DNA from: Claveliimonas bilis
GTDB lineage: Bacteria > Bacillota > Clostridia > Lachnospirales > Lachnospiraceae
Direction: 5' to 3'
Assembly: GCF_020892095.1 (NCBI RefSeq)
Contig: NZ_AP024845.1
Coordinates: forward strand, 1,612,001-1,676,000
DNA length: 64,000 nt
The notes beneath the pieces are model-generated. The model was given only the letters and a program-made list of their open reading frames with translations. It was not told where the DNA came from and did not search any database. Shown here in pieces: positions 35,125 to 43,455 of this stretch. Made by a program: the position numbers and the translations under genes. Each line of letters opens with the position of its first letter. Within the stretch, counting starts at the first letter, position 1.

Positions 35125-35940
35125 ATGAGTGAAATGACAGTAAAAAAGTTGTGCGGGCAAATCGGACTTCCCTTTGAAGCAGCAGAGGCAGGGCGGATAT
35201 CCGGGGAAAAGGAAAAACAACTTAAGAAATTATTTGAAGAAGATGAGCCGTCCTTTTATCAGGCTTTGCAAAAAGAGAAGACAGAGTATCAGACAGCACT
35301 GTACCTCTATATGAAATGGGGAGCGGAGAGCTATCCTTCTTATAAGGAAGCGGGAATATCCGACAGGATCTATTATGATACATTTCGGGATATGGAGATC
35401 TGGTACAGACACTGTCTGAAGGAGACGGGCATCCCGGGGATGAAACAGTACCAGTGGACAAGCCTTCCTATTAAAAGGAAGATTTACCGCCTCGGACGGC
35501 TGCAGTATGAACCTTCCCGGCTGAAAGATGAAAACTGGGAGGAGGGGAAAGAGATTCCGGTTCTGGAGGTGCATATTCCCGAAGGGGAGCCGCTGGGCAT
35601 AGAGACCGCAAGAGAGTCTTTTAAAGAGGCCAAGCAGTTTTTTAAAGAAGTGGTTCCTTATAAATATGAAGGTTTTCACTGTGAATCCTGGCTTCTCTCC
35701 CCGAAGCTTCACAATCTGCTTTCAAAACAGTCCAATATTGTCCGGTTTCAGGATTTGTTTTTTGTTTATAATGAGATACCTGCAAGACAGGCGGAAGAAA
35801 GAGTTTTTGGAAAGGTGACGGACCGGATAGAAGAATATCCGGAAGATACAAGTCTTCAAAGAGCGTTGAAGGCATATTTACAGAAAGGAAATAAAGTGGG
35901 AATGGGCTGCGGTTTTATTGAGCCTGAAGGACCCGATTAA
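35125..35940 (+). CDS. Acyltransferase-like protein (NAT_N / GNAT_C domains)
   Basis: The 271-residue protein is last in the sugar operon, 12 bases after the permease. The N-terminal half (FEEDEPSFYQALQKEKTEYQTALYLYMKWG..SDRIYYDTFRDMEIW) and C-terminal half (LEVHIPEGEPLG, CESWLLSPKLHNLLSKQSNIVRFQDLFFVYN) resemble the paired NAT_N and GNAT_C domains of GNAT-like acyltransferases. It may acylate the imported sugar; no biochemical role is known to me. The call is moderate because it rests on recalled family features. Confidence 0.65.
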   Translation: MSEMTVKKLCGQIGLPFEAAEAGRISGEKEKQLKKLFEEDEPSFYQALQKEKTEYQTALYLYMKWGAESYPSYKEAGISDRIYYDTFRDMEIWYRHCLKETGIPGMKQYQWTSLPIKRKIYRLGRLQYEPSRLKDENWEEGKEIPVLEVHIPEGEPLGIETARESFKEAKQFFKEVVPYKYEGFHCESWLLSPKLHNLLSKQSNIVRFQDLFFVYNEIPARQAEERVFGKVTDRIEEYPEDTSLQRALKAYLQKGNKVGMGCGFIEPEGPD

Positions 35941-35951
35941 AGGAAAAATAG

Positions 35952-35993
35952 AAAATACTATGCAAAAGATTAGTCTATTGCATAGTATTTTTG
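35952..35993 (+). terminator. Terminator of the second sugar ABC operon
   Basis: AAAATACTATGCAA (35952-35965) pairs with TTGCATAGTATTTT (35978-35991), followed by T-rich sequence. Confidence 0.85.
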
Positions 35994-36205
35994 TTATTTT
36001 TGGCAAGTATGAAATAAAACCTTTTGCCAATAATGAATGGAAACGATTAGCAAAAACGCCAAACCTGTATTTTGCTACACTGGATTGTGTGCATGTCTGT
36101 CTATGTGGATTACCGGAGGATACCTTGCTGTATGGCGCTGCAAAAGAGTCAAGGATTCCTCTTAGGGAGGATTATGTCGGTGTTTGCATATTTTTGCAAT
36201 ATAAT
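35994..36205 (+). other. Gene-like stretch of unknown origin, no start or family
   Basis: One frame is open through 36256 and reads like real protein (ANNEWKRLAKTPNLYFATLDCVHVCLCGLPEDTLLYGAAKES), but it has no start codon or RBS of its own behind the terminator. It may be a C-terminal remnant of a lost gene. I do not recognise the family. Confidence 0.3.
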
Positions 36206-36234
36206 TTGCAATTTGTAAAGACTGTTGATATAAT
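36206..36234 (+). promoter_or_regulatory. Promoter of the AAA ATPase gene
   Basis: TTGCAA (36206-36211), 17 bases, TATAAT (36229-36234), about 80 bases before the ATG at 36314. Confidence 0.7.
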
Positions 36235-36313
36235 ATACTTTGTAAATAGCACATAAAAATGGAACATATAATAGTTAAACTCCGATAGAATACTAGTATT
36301 ATGGAGGTGTATT

Positions 36314-37774
36314 ATGACGATTGTAAATGATGAACAAGTTATTAAAGTATTGCGGCAGTATAACCCGTGGTGGCGGACGCCTTCTGCCATCAAGGAAGAA
36401 AGCAAGCCGCACAAAAGGCTGGCATATTATGAAGCCCTGAAAATACTTACGCATAAAACGATACGAAGATTTGCTGTTTTGTCTGGCATGAGACGTGTGG
36501 GTAAGACGACAATTCTCTATCAGATCATTGACCATCTGATAGACCGGGGGATCAATCCCGGAAATATTCTGTACGCTACCTTTGATAATCCGATTCTGAA
36601 ACTTGTCAATGTGGAAAATGTGCTGTCCATCTATGAAGGAATGTACCCTATAGAGGGTACAAGGTATATTCTTTTTGATGAAGTACAGTACACTGAAAAT
36701 TGGGAGCTCTGGATGAAGGTGATTTATGACAGCAGAAAGGATATTCGTTTGATTGCTACAGGGTCTGCCAGTCCTATCTTGGAAAGGGGGGCTGCAGACA
36801 GCGGCACAGGGCGTTGGAGCGTTCTCAAAATACCTACTATGTCTTTTTATGAGTATTGCAGGCTGCTTGGTCTCGATTTACCTGTTTTGGAGGATGAGCT
36901 GCGTTTATCAGAGCTTCAAGGCTTTAGTTCGGCACAGCTTGGCAGTTTGATGGATAAATTTACTCCGTTGCAAAATCATTTTAATCGTTATCTAATGATC
37001 GGTGGTTTTCCAGAGCTGGTGTTATCGGACGACGATGTCTATGCACAGAGAATGCTGAGGGAAGACGTGGTCGATAAGGTTATCAAGCGAGATGTGCTGT
37101 CGCTCTTTAATATTCGAAGTCCTCTGTTGATGGAAAAGCTGTTTCTCTACTTGTGTATGAACTCAACCGAGATTTTTAACGCTACTACCGCGGCAAAGGA
37201 ATTGGAAAATACTTCGATCACAACGGTTGAAAGTTATATTAAAGCGCTGGAAATGTCCAATCTCATTTATTTGGCAAAGCCAATGGATGTAGGAAGCAAA
37301 GGTGCTCTAAAAGGGAAGCCGAAAATATTCATTGCTGATGCGGCTATCCGTAATGCAGTGCTGATGATTGACGATGTACTTTCAGATGAAAAGGAACTCG
37401 GCACAATGGTGGAAACAACTGTTTATAAACATATGGTTTCTTTTTATCAGGGAAGTCCTGCTCAGCTTGGATATTTCAGAAAGGCAAAGAATAATCAGAA
37501 AGAGGTCGATGTGGTGGTAGAACTTCCCCGTCAGAAGATCCTCTGTGAAGTGAAATACCGTAATAATTCTCACATTACAGAGACAGATGCCATTGTCGAG
37601 TTATGCCGGGACGAACAAACGAAAGTGACAAACGCTTTTTTAATCACAAAACGCCTGGACGATTTTGGTATTACCAAGCATAAAACAAAGGTACCCATTC
37701 TGCGTGTTCCGGCTATTGCTTTTCTCTATATCTTAGGAAAAGCAGAAGCAGAGGGATGGAACGGTAAATTGTAA
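36314..37774 (+). CDS. AAA ATPase with DUF4143 C-terminal domain
   Basis: The 486-residue protein has Walker A GMRRVGKTTILYQ (about residue 57), Walker B YILFDEVQYTENWE, and the sensor segment LIATGSASPILERG. The C-terminus is DUF4143, a PD-(D/E)xK nuclease-like fold (EVDVVVELPRQKILCEVKYRN carries the D..E-x-K pattern). Such AAA_14/DUF4143 genes are common, often single and mobile, with no settled function. It has its own promoter and terminator and is more AT-rich than its neighbours. Confidence 0.88.
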   Translation: MTIVNDEQVIKVLRQYNPWWRTPSAIKEESKPHKRLAYYEALKILTHKTIRRFAVLSGMRRVGKTTILYQIIDHLIDRGINPGNILYATFDNPILKLVNVENVLSIYEGMYPIEGTRYILFDEVQYTENWELWMKVIYDSRKDIRLIATGSASPILERGAADSGTGRWSVLKIPTMSFYEYCRLLGLDLPVLEDELRLSELQGFSSAQLGSLMDKFTPLQNHFNRYLMIGGFPELVLSDDDVYAQRMLREDVVDKVIKRDVLSLFNIRSPLLMEKLFLYLCMNSTEIFNATTAAKELENTSITTVESYIKALEMSNLIYLAKPMDVGSKGALKGKPKIFIADAAIRNAVLMIDDVLSDEKELGTMVETTVYKHMVSFYQGSPAQLGYFRKAKNNQKEVDVVVELPRQKILCEVKYRNNSHITETDAIVELCRDEQTKVTNAFLITKRLDDFGITKHKTKVPILRVPAIAFLYILGKAEAEGWNGKL

Positions 37775-37822
37775 AATGGCCGGTGCAGACTTTGTTTTAA
37801 ACTTTAGGAAGTGTTTTTTAAT

Positions 37823-37858
37823 ACAGAGGGGACTCCTGGAAACAGGAGTTCCCTGTTT
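37823..37858 (+). terminator. Terminator after AAA ATPase gene
   Basis: ACAGAGGGGACTCCTG pairs with CAGGAGTTCCCTGT around GAAA, followed by TTTGT; a GNRA-type loop hairpin. Confidence 0.75.
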
Positions 37859-37929
37859 GTAATTACAGAGATTTTGCAGTATACTGTAGATAAATTCAGG
37901 ATTGAAATTTACTTAGGAAGGAATAGCGG

Positions 37930-39087
37930 ATGGCTCAAGATTTGCAGAGGATGAGACAGGGGAAGGAAGAGCTGCAGACGGGGGAAAAACAGCAGAAGGG
38001 GAAAGGGCAGAGAGAAAAAAAGAGGGCGCTGGCGGGGCTTTTTCTGCTTTTGGCCGCAGTGCTTCTTCTATTTGCAGCCCGTTCATTTCCGAATTTTGCC
38101 ACGTGGTACAGCCTGCATATATATAAAGCACTTGTGTCTTTAGCAGGGCGTTTTTTTGGGATATTTCCGATATCTGTATCGGAGTTCCTTCTATATATAT
38201 TGGCAGTGTTTTTTGTCTTTTGTATCGGACGGACGATCAGAGAAGCCGTACACTCGGGAAAGGCGGCAGCCCCATTGGCCAGGTTCTTTTCAGGTTTGCT
38301 TTTGGCCGCTGGAATCCTGTTTTTTATCTATGCGGCGGCATGTGGAGTAAATTATTATCGTACATCTTTTGCAGAGGAGACTTCCCTTGAGGTGGAGGGA
38401 GGAACGGTGGAAGAGTTGAAGGAAGCGTGCCGGATGCTGACAGATCAGGTCAACGAAACTGCCTCTGAAGTTTATCGGGATGAGTCCGGCCAGATGAAGC
38501 TGACAGGAGACGTTCAGGAAAGAGCAGTGGCTGCCATGGAAAAGCTGGGAGAGAAATATGACTGTCTGGAAGGAGAGTATCCTCGGCCGAAAGGACTTGT
38601 GTTTTCCTGGATTCTTTCTGTCCAGAAACTGACAGGAATATATTCTCCCTTTACGATAGAAGCAAATTATAATACGGAAATGACAGATTATAATATTCCT
38701 TTTACAGCCTGTCATGAGCTGGCACATCTCAAAGGATTTATGCAGGAGCAGGAGGCCAATTTTATCGGTTATCTGGCAGCGCTTGAATCGGATGATACTG
38801 AGTTTCAGTACAGTGGAGCGCTTCTTGGATGGATCTACTGTACCAATGCTCTGCAGGAGACGGATTACGAAGCTTATCGGGAGATACGGTCAGAGCTTTG
38901 CGAAGAAGCGGAAGTTGATCTGGAAGCAAACAGCCAGTTCTGGCAGAAGTATGAAAGTCCGGTGGCAGAGGTGGCAAATGAGGTAAATGACACTTATCTG
39001 AAGGCCAACGGACAGCAGGACGGCGTTGTAAGTTATGACAGAATGGTGGAACTGATTCTTGCCTATAACCGGCAGCAGAACGGGTAA
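37930..39087 (+). CDS. DUF3810 membrane protein with HExxH motif
   Basis: The 385-residue protein has a charged N-terminus and three membrane segments (about residues 33-56, 76-98, 115-138), followed by a large extracellular domain. H262-E-L-A-H266 with a downstream EQEANF forms a gluzincin-like zinc site (HExxH..E), so it may be a metalloprotease; this is the usual DUF3810 pattern. The substrate is unknown. The next genes, prdD-prdE, follow 59 bases later. Confidence 0.85.
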   Translation: MAQDLQRMRQGKEELQTGEKQQKGKGQREKKRALAGLFLLLAAVLLLFAARSFPNFATWYSLHIYKALVSLAGRFFGIFPISVSEFLLYILAVFFVFCIGRTIREAVHSGKAAAPLARFFSGLLLAAGILFFIYAAACGVNYYRTSFAEETSLEVEGGTVEELKEACRMLTDQVNETASEVYRDESGQMKLTGDVQERAVAAMEKLGEKYDCLEGEYPRPKGLVFSWILSVQKLTGIYSPFTIEANYNTEMTDYNIPFTACHELAHLKGFMQEQEANFIGYLAALESDDTEFQYSGALLGWIYCTNALQETDYEAYREIRSELCEEAEVDLEANSQFWQKYESPVAEVANEVNDTYLKANGQQDGVVSYDRMVELILAYNRQQNG

Positions 39088-39146
39088 GAGTCAGATGTAC
39101 AGGGAAATTTTCCTGCATATCGTGTAATAGAAAGGGGACGAAGAGG

Positions 39147-39902
39147 ATGGAAACAGGAAGCAGACTTACAGTCCGTGCCTATCATGTTTATTCGGTAGAG
39201 TACGGAGAAGAAAATCGAATCGATGTGGATGGTCATATGACTGTGCAGCCCGGGATTGCGGACAGCATAAAGGCCGGGGAGCCGCTGATCAGTGATATTA
39301 AAATCCGGATCATACAGCCCGATGAGCATCAGCAGCATACCAATACGGTGATGGATGTCATTCCGCTTTCCACTAAGGTGCTGGGACGGGTGGGAGAAGG
39401 GATCACCCATACTTTAACAGGTGTATATGTGATATTGACCGGAGTAGATGAAGGCGGGCGTCAGGTATGCAACTTCGGTGCCAGTGACGGGATCCTTAAG
39501 GACAAGATTGCATGGGGACGTCCGGGTACGCCGCTGGAAAGCGATATCCTGATCTCCTTTGATGTAGTGTTAAAAGAAGGTACATGGGCGGACCGGCCGG
39601 GACCGGAAGCAATCCACAGAGCATGTGACGCCTTTTGCCAGATCTTCCGTAGTCAGATGAAAAAATTTAATGGCTATAAATGTACGGAAAAGCATGTGTT
39701 TCAGGAGACTTACGAGCCGGGACGCAAGGATGTGGTAATTGTAAAAGAAGTATCCGGCCAGGGAGCGGTCTATGACACAAGGCTGTTCGGCCATGAACCC
39801 GGCGGATATGAGGGCGGCAGATCTGTGATCGATATGGGATGGATGCCGGTAATTGTGACGCCCAATGAATTTCGGGATGGAATTATGCACGCGATGGATT
39901 AA
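39147..39902 (+). CDS. prdD: Proline reductase-associated protein PrdD-like
   Basis: The 251-residue protein matches what I recall of PrdD of clostridial D-proline reductase clusters: IIQPDEHQQHTNTVMDVIPLSTKVLG, GEGITHTLTGVYVILTGVDEGGRQ, GQGAVYD..LFGHEPGGYEGGRSVIDMGWMPVIVTPNEFRDGI. PrdD and PrdE resemble the two halves of the PrdA proprotein. In known clusters they accompany prdA and the selenoprotein gene prdB, neither of which is in this window. Its role on its own is unknown. Confidence 0.8.
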   Translation: METGSRLTVRAYHVYSVEYGEENRIDVDGHMTVQPGIADSIKAGEPLISDIKIRIIQPDEHQQHTNTVMDVIPLSTKVLGRVGEGITHTLTGVYVILTGVDEGGRQVCNFGASDGILKDKIAWGRPGTPLESDILISFDVVLKEGTWADRPGPEAIHRACDAFCQIFRSQMKKFNGYKCTEKHVFQETYEPGRKDVVIVKEVSGQGAVYDTRLFGHEPGGYEGGRSVIDMGWMPVIVTPNEFRDGIMHAMD

Positions 39903-39916
39903 AAGGAGGATGTTTT

Positions 39917-40414
39917 ATGGGAATCGGAACGAGTATGAAGGAAACAACACTTCATTATTACAGAGATCCGTTGGTGGAAGTCCTTTCGGAAGATGCGGAT
40001 GTGAATCTTCGGGGAATTGTGATCGTGGGTTCTCCTGACAAAAACGAAGACAAATATTTATCTGCCGAGAGAGTCGGCGTATCTTTGGAATGTATGAGAG
40101 TGGACGGTGCAGTTTTCTCCTGCAATGGTATTGGCAATAATCATGTAGATTATGCCCATGCTATCGAGGAGACAGAAAAAAGGGGTATACCTACTGCGGT
40201 TTTAAGCCAGTGCCCGGCAAAAGATTTTGTTGTACAGAATAAATATCTGGATGGAGTGGTATGCTATTATAAATCGAGAGATAGAATGGAACAGGACGGT
40301 GATGAGACAAAAGTACTGGCTGAAAATACAGTAACAGAGATTGATGCAAAGAAAGCTTTGGCTTTGCTGAAGCTGAAAATGAGAAAATGGGAGGAAAAAG
40401 AGAAGGGTATATAA
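39917..40414 (+). CDS. prdE: Proline reductase-associated protein PrdE-like
   Basis: The 165-residue protein starts MGIGTSMKETTLHYYRDPL, as PrdE does. It contains AVFSCNGIGNNHVDYAHAIEETEKRGIPTAVLSQC, matching the domain where PrdA/GrdE proproteins are cut to form a pyruvoyl group. Here a Cys precedes the glycine-rich loop. It lies 14 bases after prdD. As no prdA/prdB is nearby it may act with subunits encoded elsewhere or in another reductase. Confidence 0.78.
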   Translation: MGIGTSMKETTLHYYRDPLVEVLSEDADVNLRGIVIVGSPDKNEDKYLSAERVGVSLECMRVDGAVFSCNGIGNNHVDYAHAIEETEKRGIPTAVLSQCPAKDFVVQNKYLDGVVCYYKSRDRMEQDGDETKVLAENTVTEIDAKKALALLKLKMRKWEEKEKGI

Positions 40415-40526
40415 AGACGTATAAAACCTTCAAAGAAATTATAAAAAGTGCTTGCATTTTCTTATAAGGTGTGATATTATAATTTTCGGTCACGGTTTAA
40501 GGCAGTGATTCGACAATATAATATCC

Positions 40527-40598
40527 GGCTCCATGGTCAAGCGGTTAAGACATCGCCCTTTCACGGCGGTAACCCGGGTTCGATTCCCGGTGGAGTCA
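40527..40598 (+). tRNA. tRNA-Glu (anticodon TTC)
   Basis: Acceptor stem GGCTCCA / TGGAGTC (one G-T pair), anticodon loop CTTTCAC, T-arm GGGTTCGATTCCC, discriminator A at 40598. Confidence 0.97.
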
Positions 40599-40601
40599 TA
40601 T

Positions 40602-40672
40602 GGCGCCATAGCCAAGTGGTAAGGCAGAGGTCTGCAACACCTTCATCACCAGTTCAAATCTGGTTGGCGCCT
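40602..40672 (+). tRNA. tRNA-Cys (anticodon GCA)
   Basis: Acceptor stem GGCGCCA / TGGCGCC, anticodon loop CTGCAAC, T-arm CAGTTCAAATCTG, discriminator T. It is identical to the copy at 61300-61370 and lies three bases after tRNA-Glu, so the two are co-transcribed. Confidence 0.97.
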
Positions 40673-40676
40673 TTTA

Positions 40677-40712
40677 GATCCGAAAAATGTTAATTTTTCG
40701 GATCTTTTTTTG
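40677..40712 (+). terminator. Terminator of the tRNA-Glu/tRNA-Cys operon
   Basis: GATCCGAAAAAT (40677-40688) pairs with ATTTTTCGGATC (40693-40704), followed by TTTTTT. Confidence 0.92.
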
Positions 40713-40927
40713 GTTTCATAGGAAACTTTCTTTCCTGTTTTATATTTAGCGGCGAATAAATATGATGCAGAATATTTTTAGAAATATATACAATAGAACA
40801 AAAGAAGACTAAAAAGAAAGCTCCGAGAGAATTTAAAGAATGTTTAAGTATTCCTGTCCGTATATTTAGTATTTTCTGCTATTTTTTTCTGTAAGGTATA
40901 AAACGCAGTAACATGGAGGGAGTACAG

Positions 40928-41137
40928 ATGGAGATATTAAAAGCCTTTATTTTCGGTATTGTGGAAGGGATTACGGAATGGCTTCCGATCAGCAGTACCG
41001 GACATATGATCATTTTGGATGAACTGATTCATCTTAATCAGTCATCCTCATTTATAAATGTGTTTCTTGTCGTGATACAGTTGGGAGCGATTCTGGCTGT
41101 AATCCTGTTGTATCTTGTAGGGGTTATCCAGGTATAA
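40928..41137 (+). pseudogene. uppP: Undecaprenyl-diphosphatase UppP, N-terminal 69 residues only
   Basis: The start at 40928 ([20 protein letters not shown]) follows GGAGGGAG. The first 60 residues match UppP/BacA closely ([41 protein letters not shown]), including the E-x3-E motif and SSTGH. The frame then turns to LVGVIQV and stops, while full UppP has about 270 residues. The rest is absent and the sensor kinase gene starts at once. The fragment cannot form the active site, so another UppP must exist in the genome. Confidence 0.85.
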
Positions 41138-41165
41138 AAATAGATTTGTGAATGAAGGTGTGGAA

Positions 41166-42653
41166 ATGTCTATACGAAAAAAAATAATAATTTCCAATCT
41201 GCTGATGATGCTTGTACCGCTTATTCTGCTGCTGTCTATGGGAATGTTGTGGCTTCAGACGGCGGGGCAGAAATACTGGAAGCCTATCGAAGAAATGTAT
41301 GAAGATAAAAACGGAGTAATCTCCGCACAGAATCTGATCTATGCTTACCAGGAAGAGCTTTGGGATACGAACTGGAGTGAGCTGGAAAGCCTGGATGATG
41401 AAGCGGCAGATACCGGAGAGCTTACACAGACACCGGAAATGGTAAGGCTCCGGAAGGATTTGACGGATCTGGGGTATCATTTCACAGTTCTGTTGAACGA
41501 TGAGACATTGTATTCGAACGCTTCGGAAAGTGAGTGGATGCAGGTGGAAAAGCTGATCGGACCGATTCCGGAACAGGCAAAGTCTGTTACGGTAGGAAAT
41601 AAAGATGTTTCTGTTATAAAATGCAGTTTTTATGAGGACGGTGAGGAGTGTTCGATCATTGCGGTCAGTAATGAGACGAGGAACGTTCTGGGAAGCCAGA
41701 GTTATCTCCAGAAATATGTCGTCCCTTATGTCTGGATTTTTGGAGTCTGTGCCGTGTTGATTGTTGTTTTAGTCAATGCGTGTTGTTCCCGATGGATTAA
41801 TTCTTTGATTATTCCGCCCATGAAGGAAATACGCCGCGGAATGCAAAAGGTAAAAAGCGGTGTGCTGGACAGCGAAATTTCCGTACTGCGCCGGGATGAG
41901 CTGGGGGAGGTGTGTGAGGAGTTCAATGAGATGCAGAGACAGCTGAAGCGTTCGAAAGAAGAACAGATGAAATATGAAGCATATCGGAAAGGTCTGATAT
42001 CCAGTATTTCTCACGACCTGCGGACCCCGCTGACAACGATCAAAGGATATGTAGGAGGAATCCTGGACGGTATAGCAGACACGGATGAAAAGAAAAAGAA
42101 ATATTTACTTGCAGTACAGACGAGAACAAAGGATCTGGAAAATCTTGTGAATCAGCTTTCTTCTTATAATAAAATGGAAAACCATACATTTAATTACCAG
42201 AAGGAACAGACGGATTTAAAAGAATTTGTGAGGGAATACCTTGAAGACAATGAGGCGTTTATCAGTGAACATGGCTTGGATATTCTGTTGTCTGCGGAAG
42301 ACGATATAAAGCTTGTAATGGACAGAGGAGCATTTAAACGGATATTGGACAATCTGTTAACAAACAGCATTCGGTATCGTGAAAAAGAACGGAGCCGGAT
42401 AGAGATCCGTATACAGAAAAAGGAAGGCAGGATTATCTGGAGCGTAGCGGATGATGGACCGGGAGTGGAGGAAAACTGTCTGGAGAAGATATTTGAAAGT
42501 TTCTGCCGATTGGATGCAGCCAGATCGCACTGCAGTGAAGGCAGTGGGTTGGGGCTTGCCATTGTGAAACGGATTGTAATAGATCATCAGGGAATGATCT
42601 ATGCCAGAGACGACGCTGGTCTGGAAATCTGTATGGAATTTCCGGAAAGTTAA
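41166..42653 (+). CDS. Sensor histidine kinase (two-component)
   Basis: The ATG at 41166 has GAAGG upstream; a GTG at 41148 is an alternative. The roughly 495-residue protein has a first membrane helix (about 8-30), a 150-residue extracellular sensor, a second helix (about 180-200) and a HAMP linker. The dimerisation box is SSISHDLRTPLTTIKGY (phospho-His) and the HATPase domain has N (DNLLTNSIRYR), G1 (VADDGPGV) and G2 (GSGLGLAIVKRI). It pairs with the response regulator 14 bases downstream. The signal is unknown; the truncated uppP and MATE genes nearby hint at envelope or drug stress. Confidence 0.92.
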   Translation: MSIRKKIIISNLLMMLVPLILLLSMGMLWLQTAGQKYWKPIEEMYEDKNGVISAQNLIYAYQEELWDTNWSELESLDDEAADTGELTQTPEMVRLRKDLTDLGYHFTVLLNDETLYSNASESEWMQVEKLIGPIPEQAKSVTVGNKDVSVIKCSFYEDGEECSIIAVSNETRNVLGSQSYLQKYVVPYVWIFGVCAVLIVVLVNACCSRWINSLIIPPMKEIRRGMQKVKSGVLDSEISVLRRDELGEVCEEFNEMQRQLKRSKEEQMKYEAYRKGLISSISHDLRTPLTTIKGYVGGILDGIADTDEKKKKYLLAVQTRTKDLENLVNQLSSYNKMENHTFNYQKEQTDLKEFVREYLEDNEAFISEHGLDILLSAEDDIKLVMDRGAFKRILDNLLTNSIRYREKERSRIEIRIQKKEGRIIWSVADDGPGVEENCLEKIFESFCRLDAARSHCSEGSGLGLAIVKRIVIDHQGMIYARDDAGLEICMEFPES

Positions 42654-42667
42654 AAAGGAGGATAGAT

Positions 42668-43378
42668 ATGGACAGGATATTAATCGTAGAGGATGATGAA
42701 TTGATTGCAGAACTGGAGCAAGATTACCTTCTGGCCGAAGGAATGGAATCAGATATTGTCGCAAACGGCGCGGAAGCTGTGCGGCGATTCCGGGAAAGGG
42801 AATATTCGGCTGTTCTTCTGGATCTGATGCTGCCGGGGAAGAGTGGATTTGATATCTGCAGAGAAATCAGAACACAATCAGATGTTCCAATCCTTCTGGT
42901 TACCGCTAAGAAAGAGGATATTGATAAAATCAAAGGGCTTGGTCTGGGTGCAGATGATTATGTAGTAAAGCCATTCAGTCCCGTTGAACTGACAGCGAGG
43001 GTGAAGGCACATATGCAGATACATAAGACATTGAAAGAAGGAAACAAGGAAGATGTGATTTTTGCCGGCTCGCTGCGGATTTATCCTGGTTCCTACCGCG
43101 CATATAGGGGTGAGCAGAATTTAGAACTTACAAGCCGGGAATTTCAGCTTCTTATGTTTCTTGCGCAGAATCTCAACATTGTTTTTACAAGGCAACAGAT
43201 TTTTGATAATGTCTGGGGGATGGAAGCTGTGGGCGATATGTCGACTGTTACGGTATATGTAAATAAACTGCGGGATAAGATTGAGGATGATCCGTCAGAG
43301 CCGAAGTATATACAGACCGTGTGGGGAGTGGGGTATCGATTTACACTGGTTACGAATAGACCCAACTTTAAGGTATAA
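42668..43378 (+). CDS. OmpR-family response regulator
   Basis: The 236-residue protein has the receiver domain (ILIVEDDELIAE acidic pair, phospho-acceptor Asp in VLLDLMLPGKSG, Lys in VVKPFSP) and a winged-helix domain (LELTSREFQLLMFLAQN..FDNVWGMEAVGDMSTVTVYVNKLRDKIEDDPSEPKYIQTVWGVGYRF). It works with the kinase just upstream. Confidence 0.95.
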   Translation: MDRILIVEDDELIAELEQDYLLAEGMESDIVANGAEAVRRFREREYSAVLLDLMLPGKSGFDICREIRTQSDVPILLVTAKKEDIDKIKGLGLGADDYVVKPFSPVELTARVKAHMQIHKTLKEGNKEDVIFAGSLRIYPGSYRAYRGEQNLELTSREFQLLMFLAQNLNIVFTRQQIFDNVWGMEAVGDMSTVTVYVNKLRDKIEDDPSEPKYIQTVWGVGYRFTLVTNRPNFKV

Positions 43379-43455
43379 ACAAGGGAACTTATTGTTTCTT
43401 CAATTCGTCCGGCGATAGTTCTATAATTTATATCAGAAAAAGGAGAGTCGGAAGA

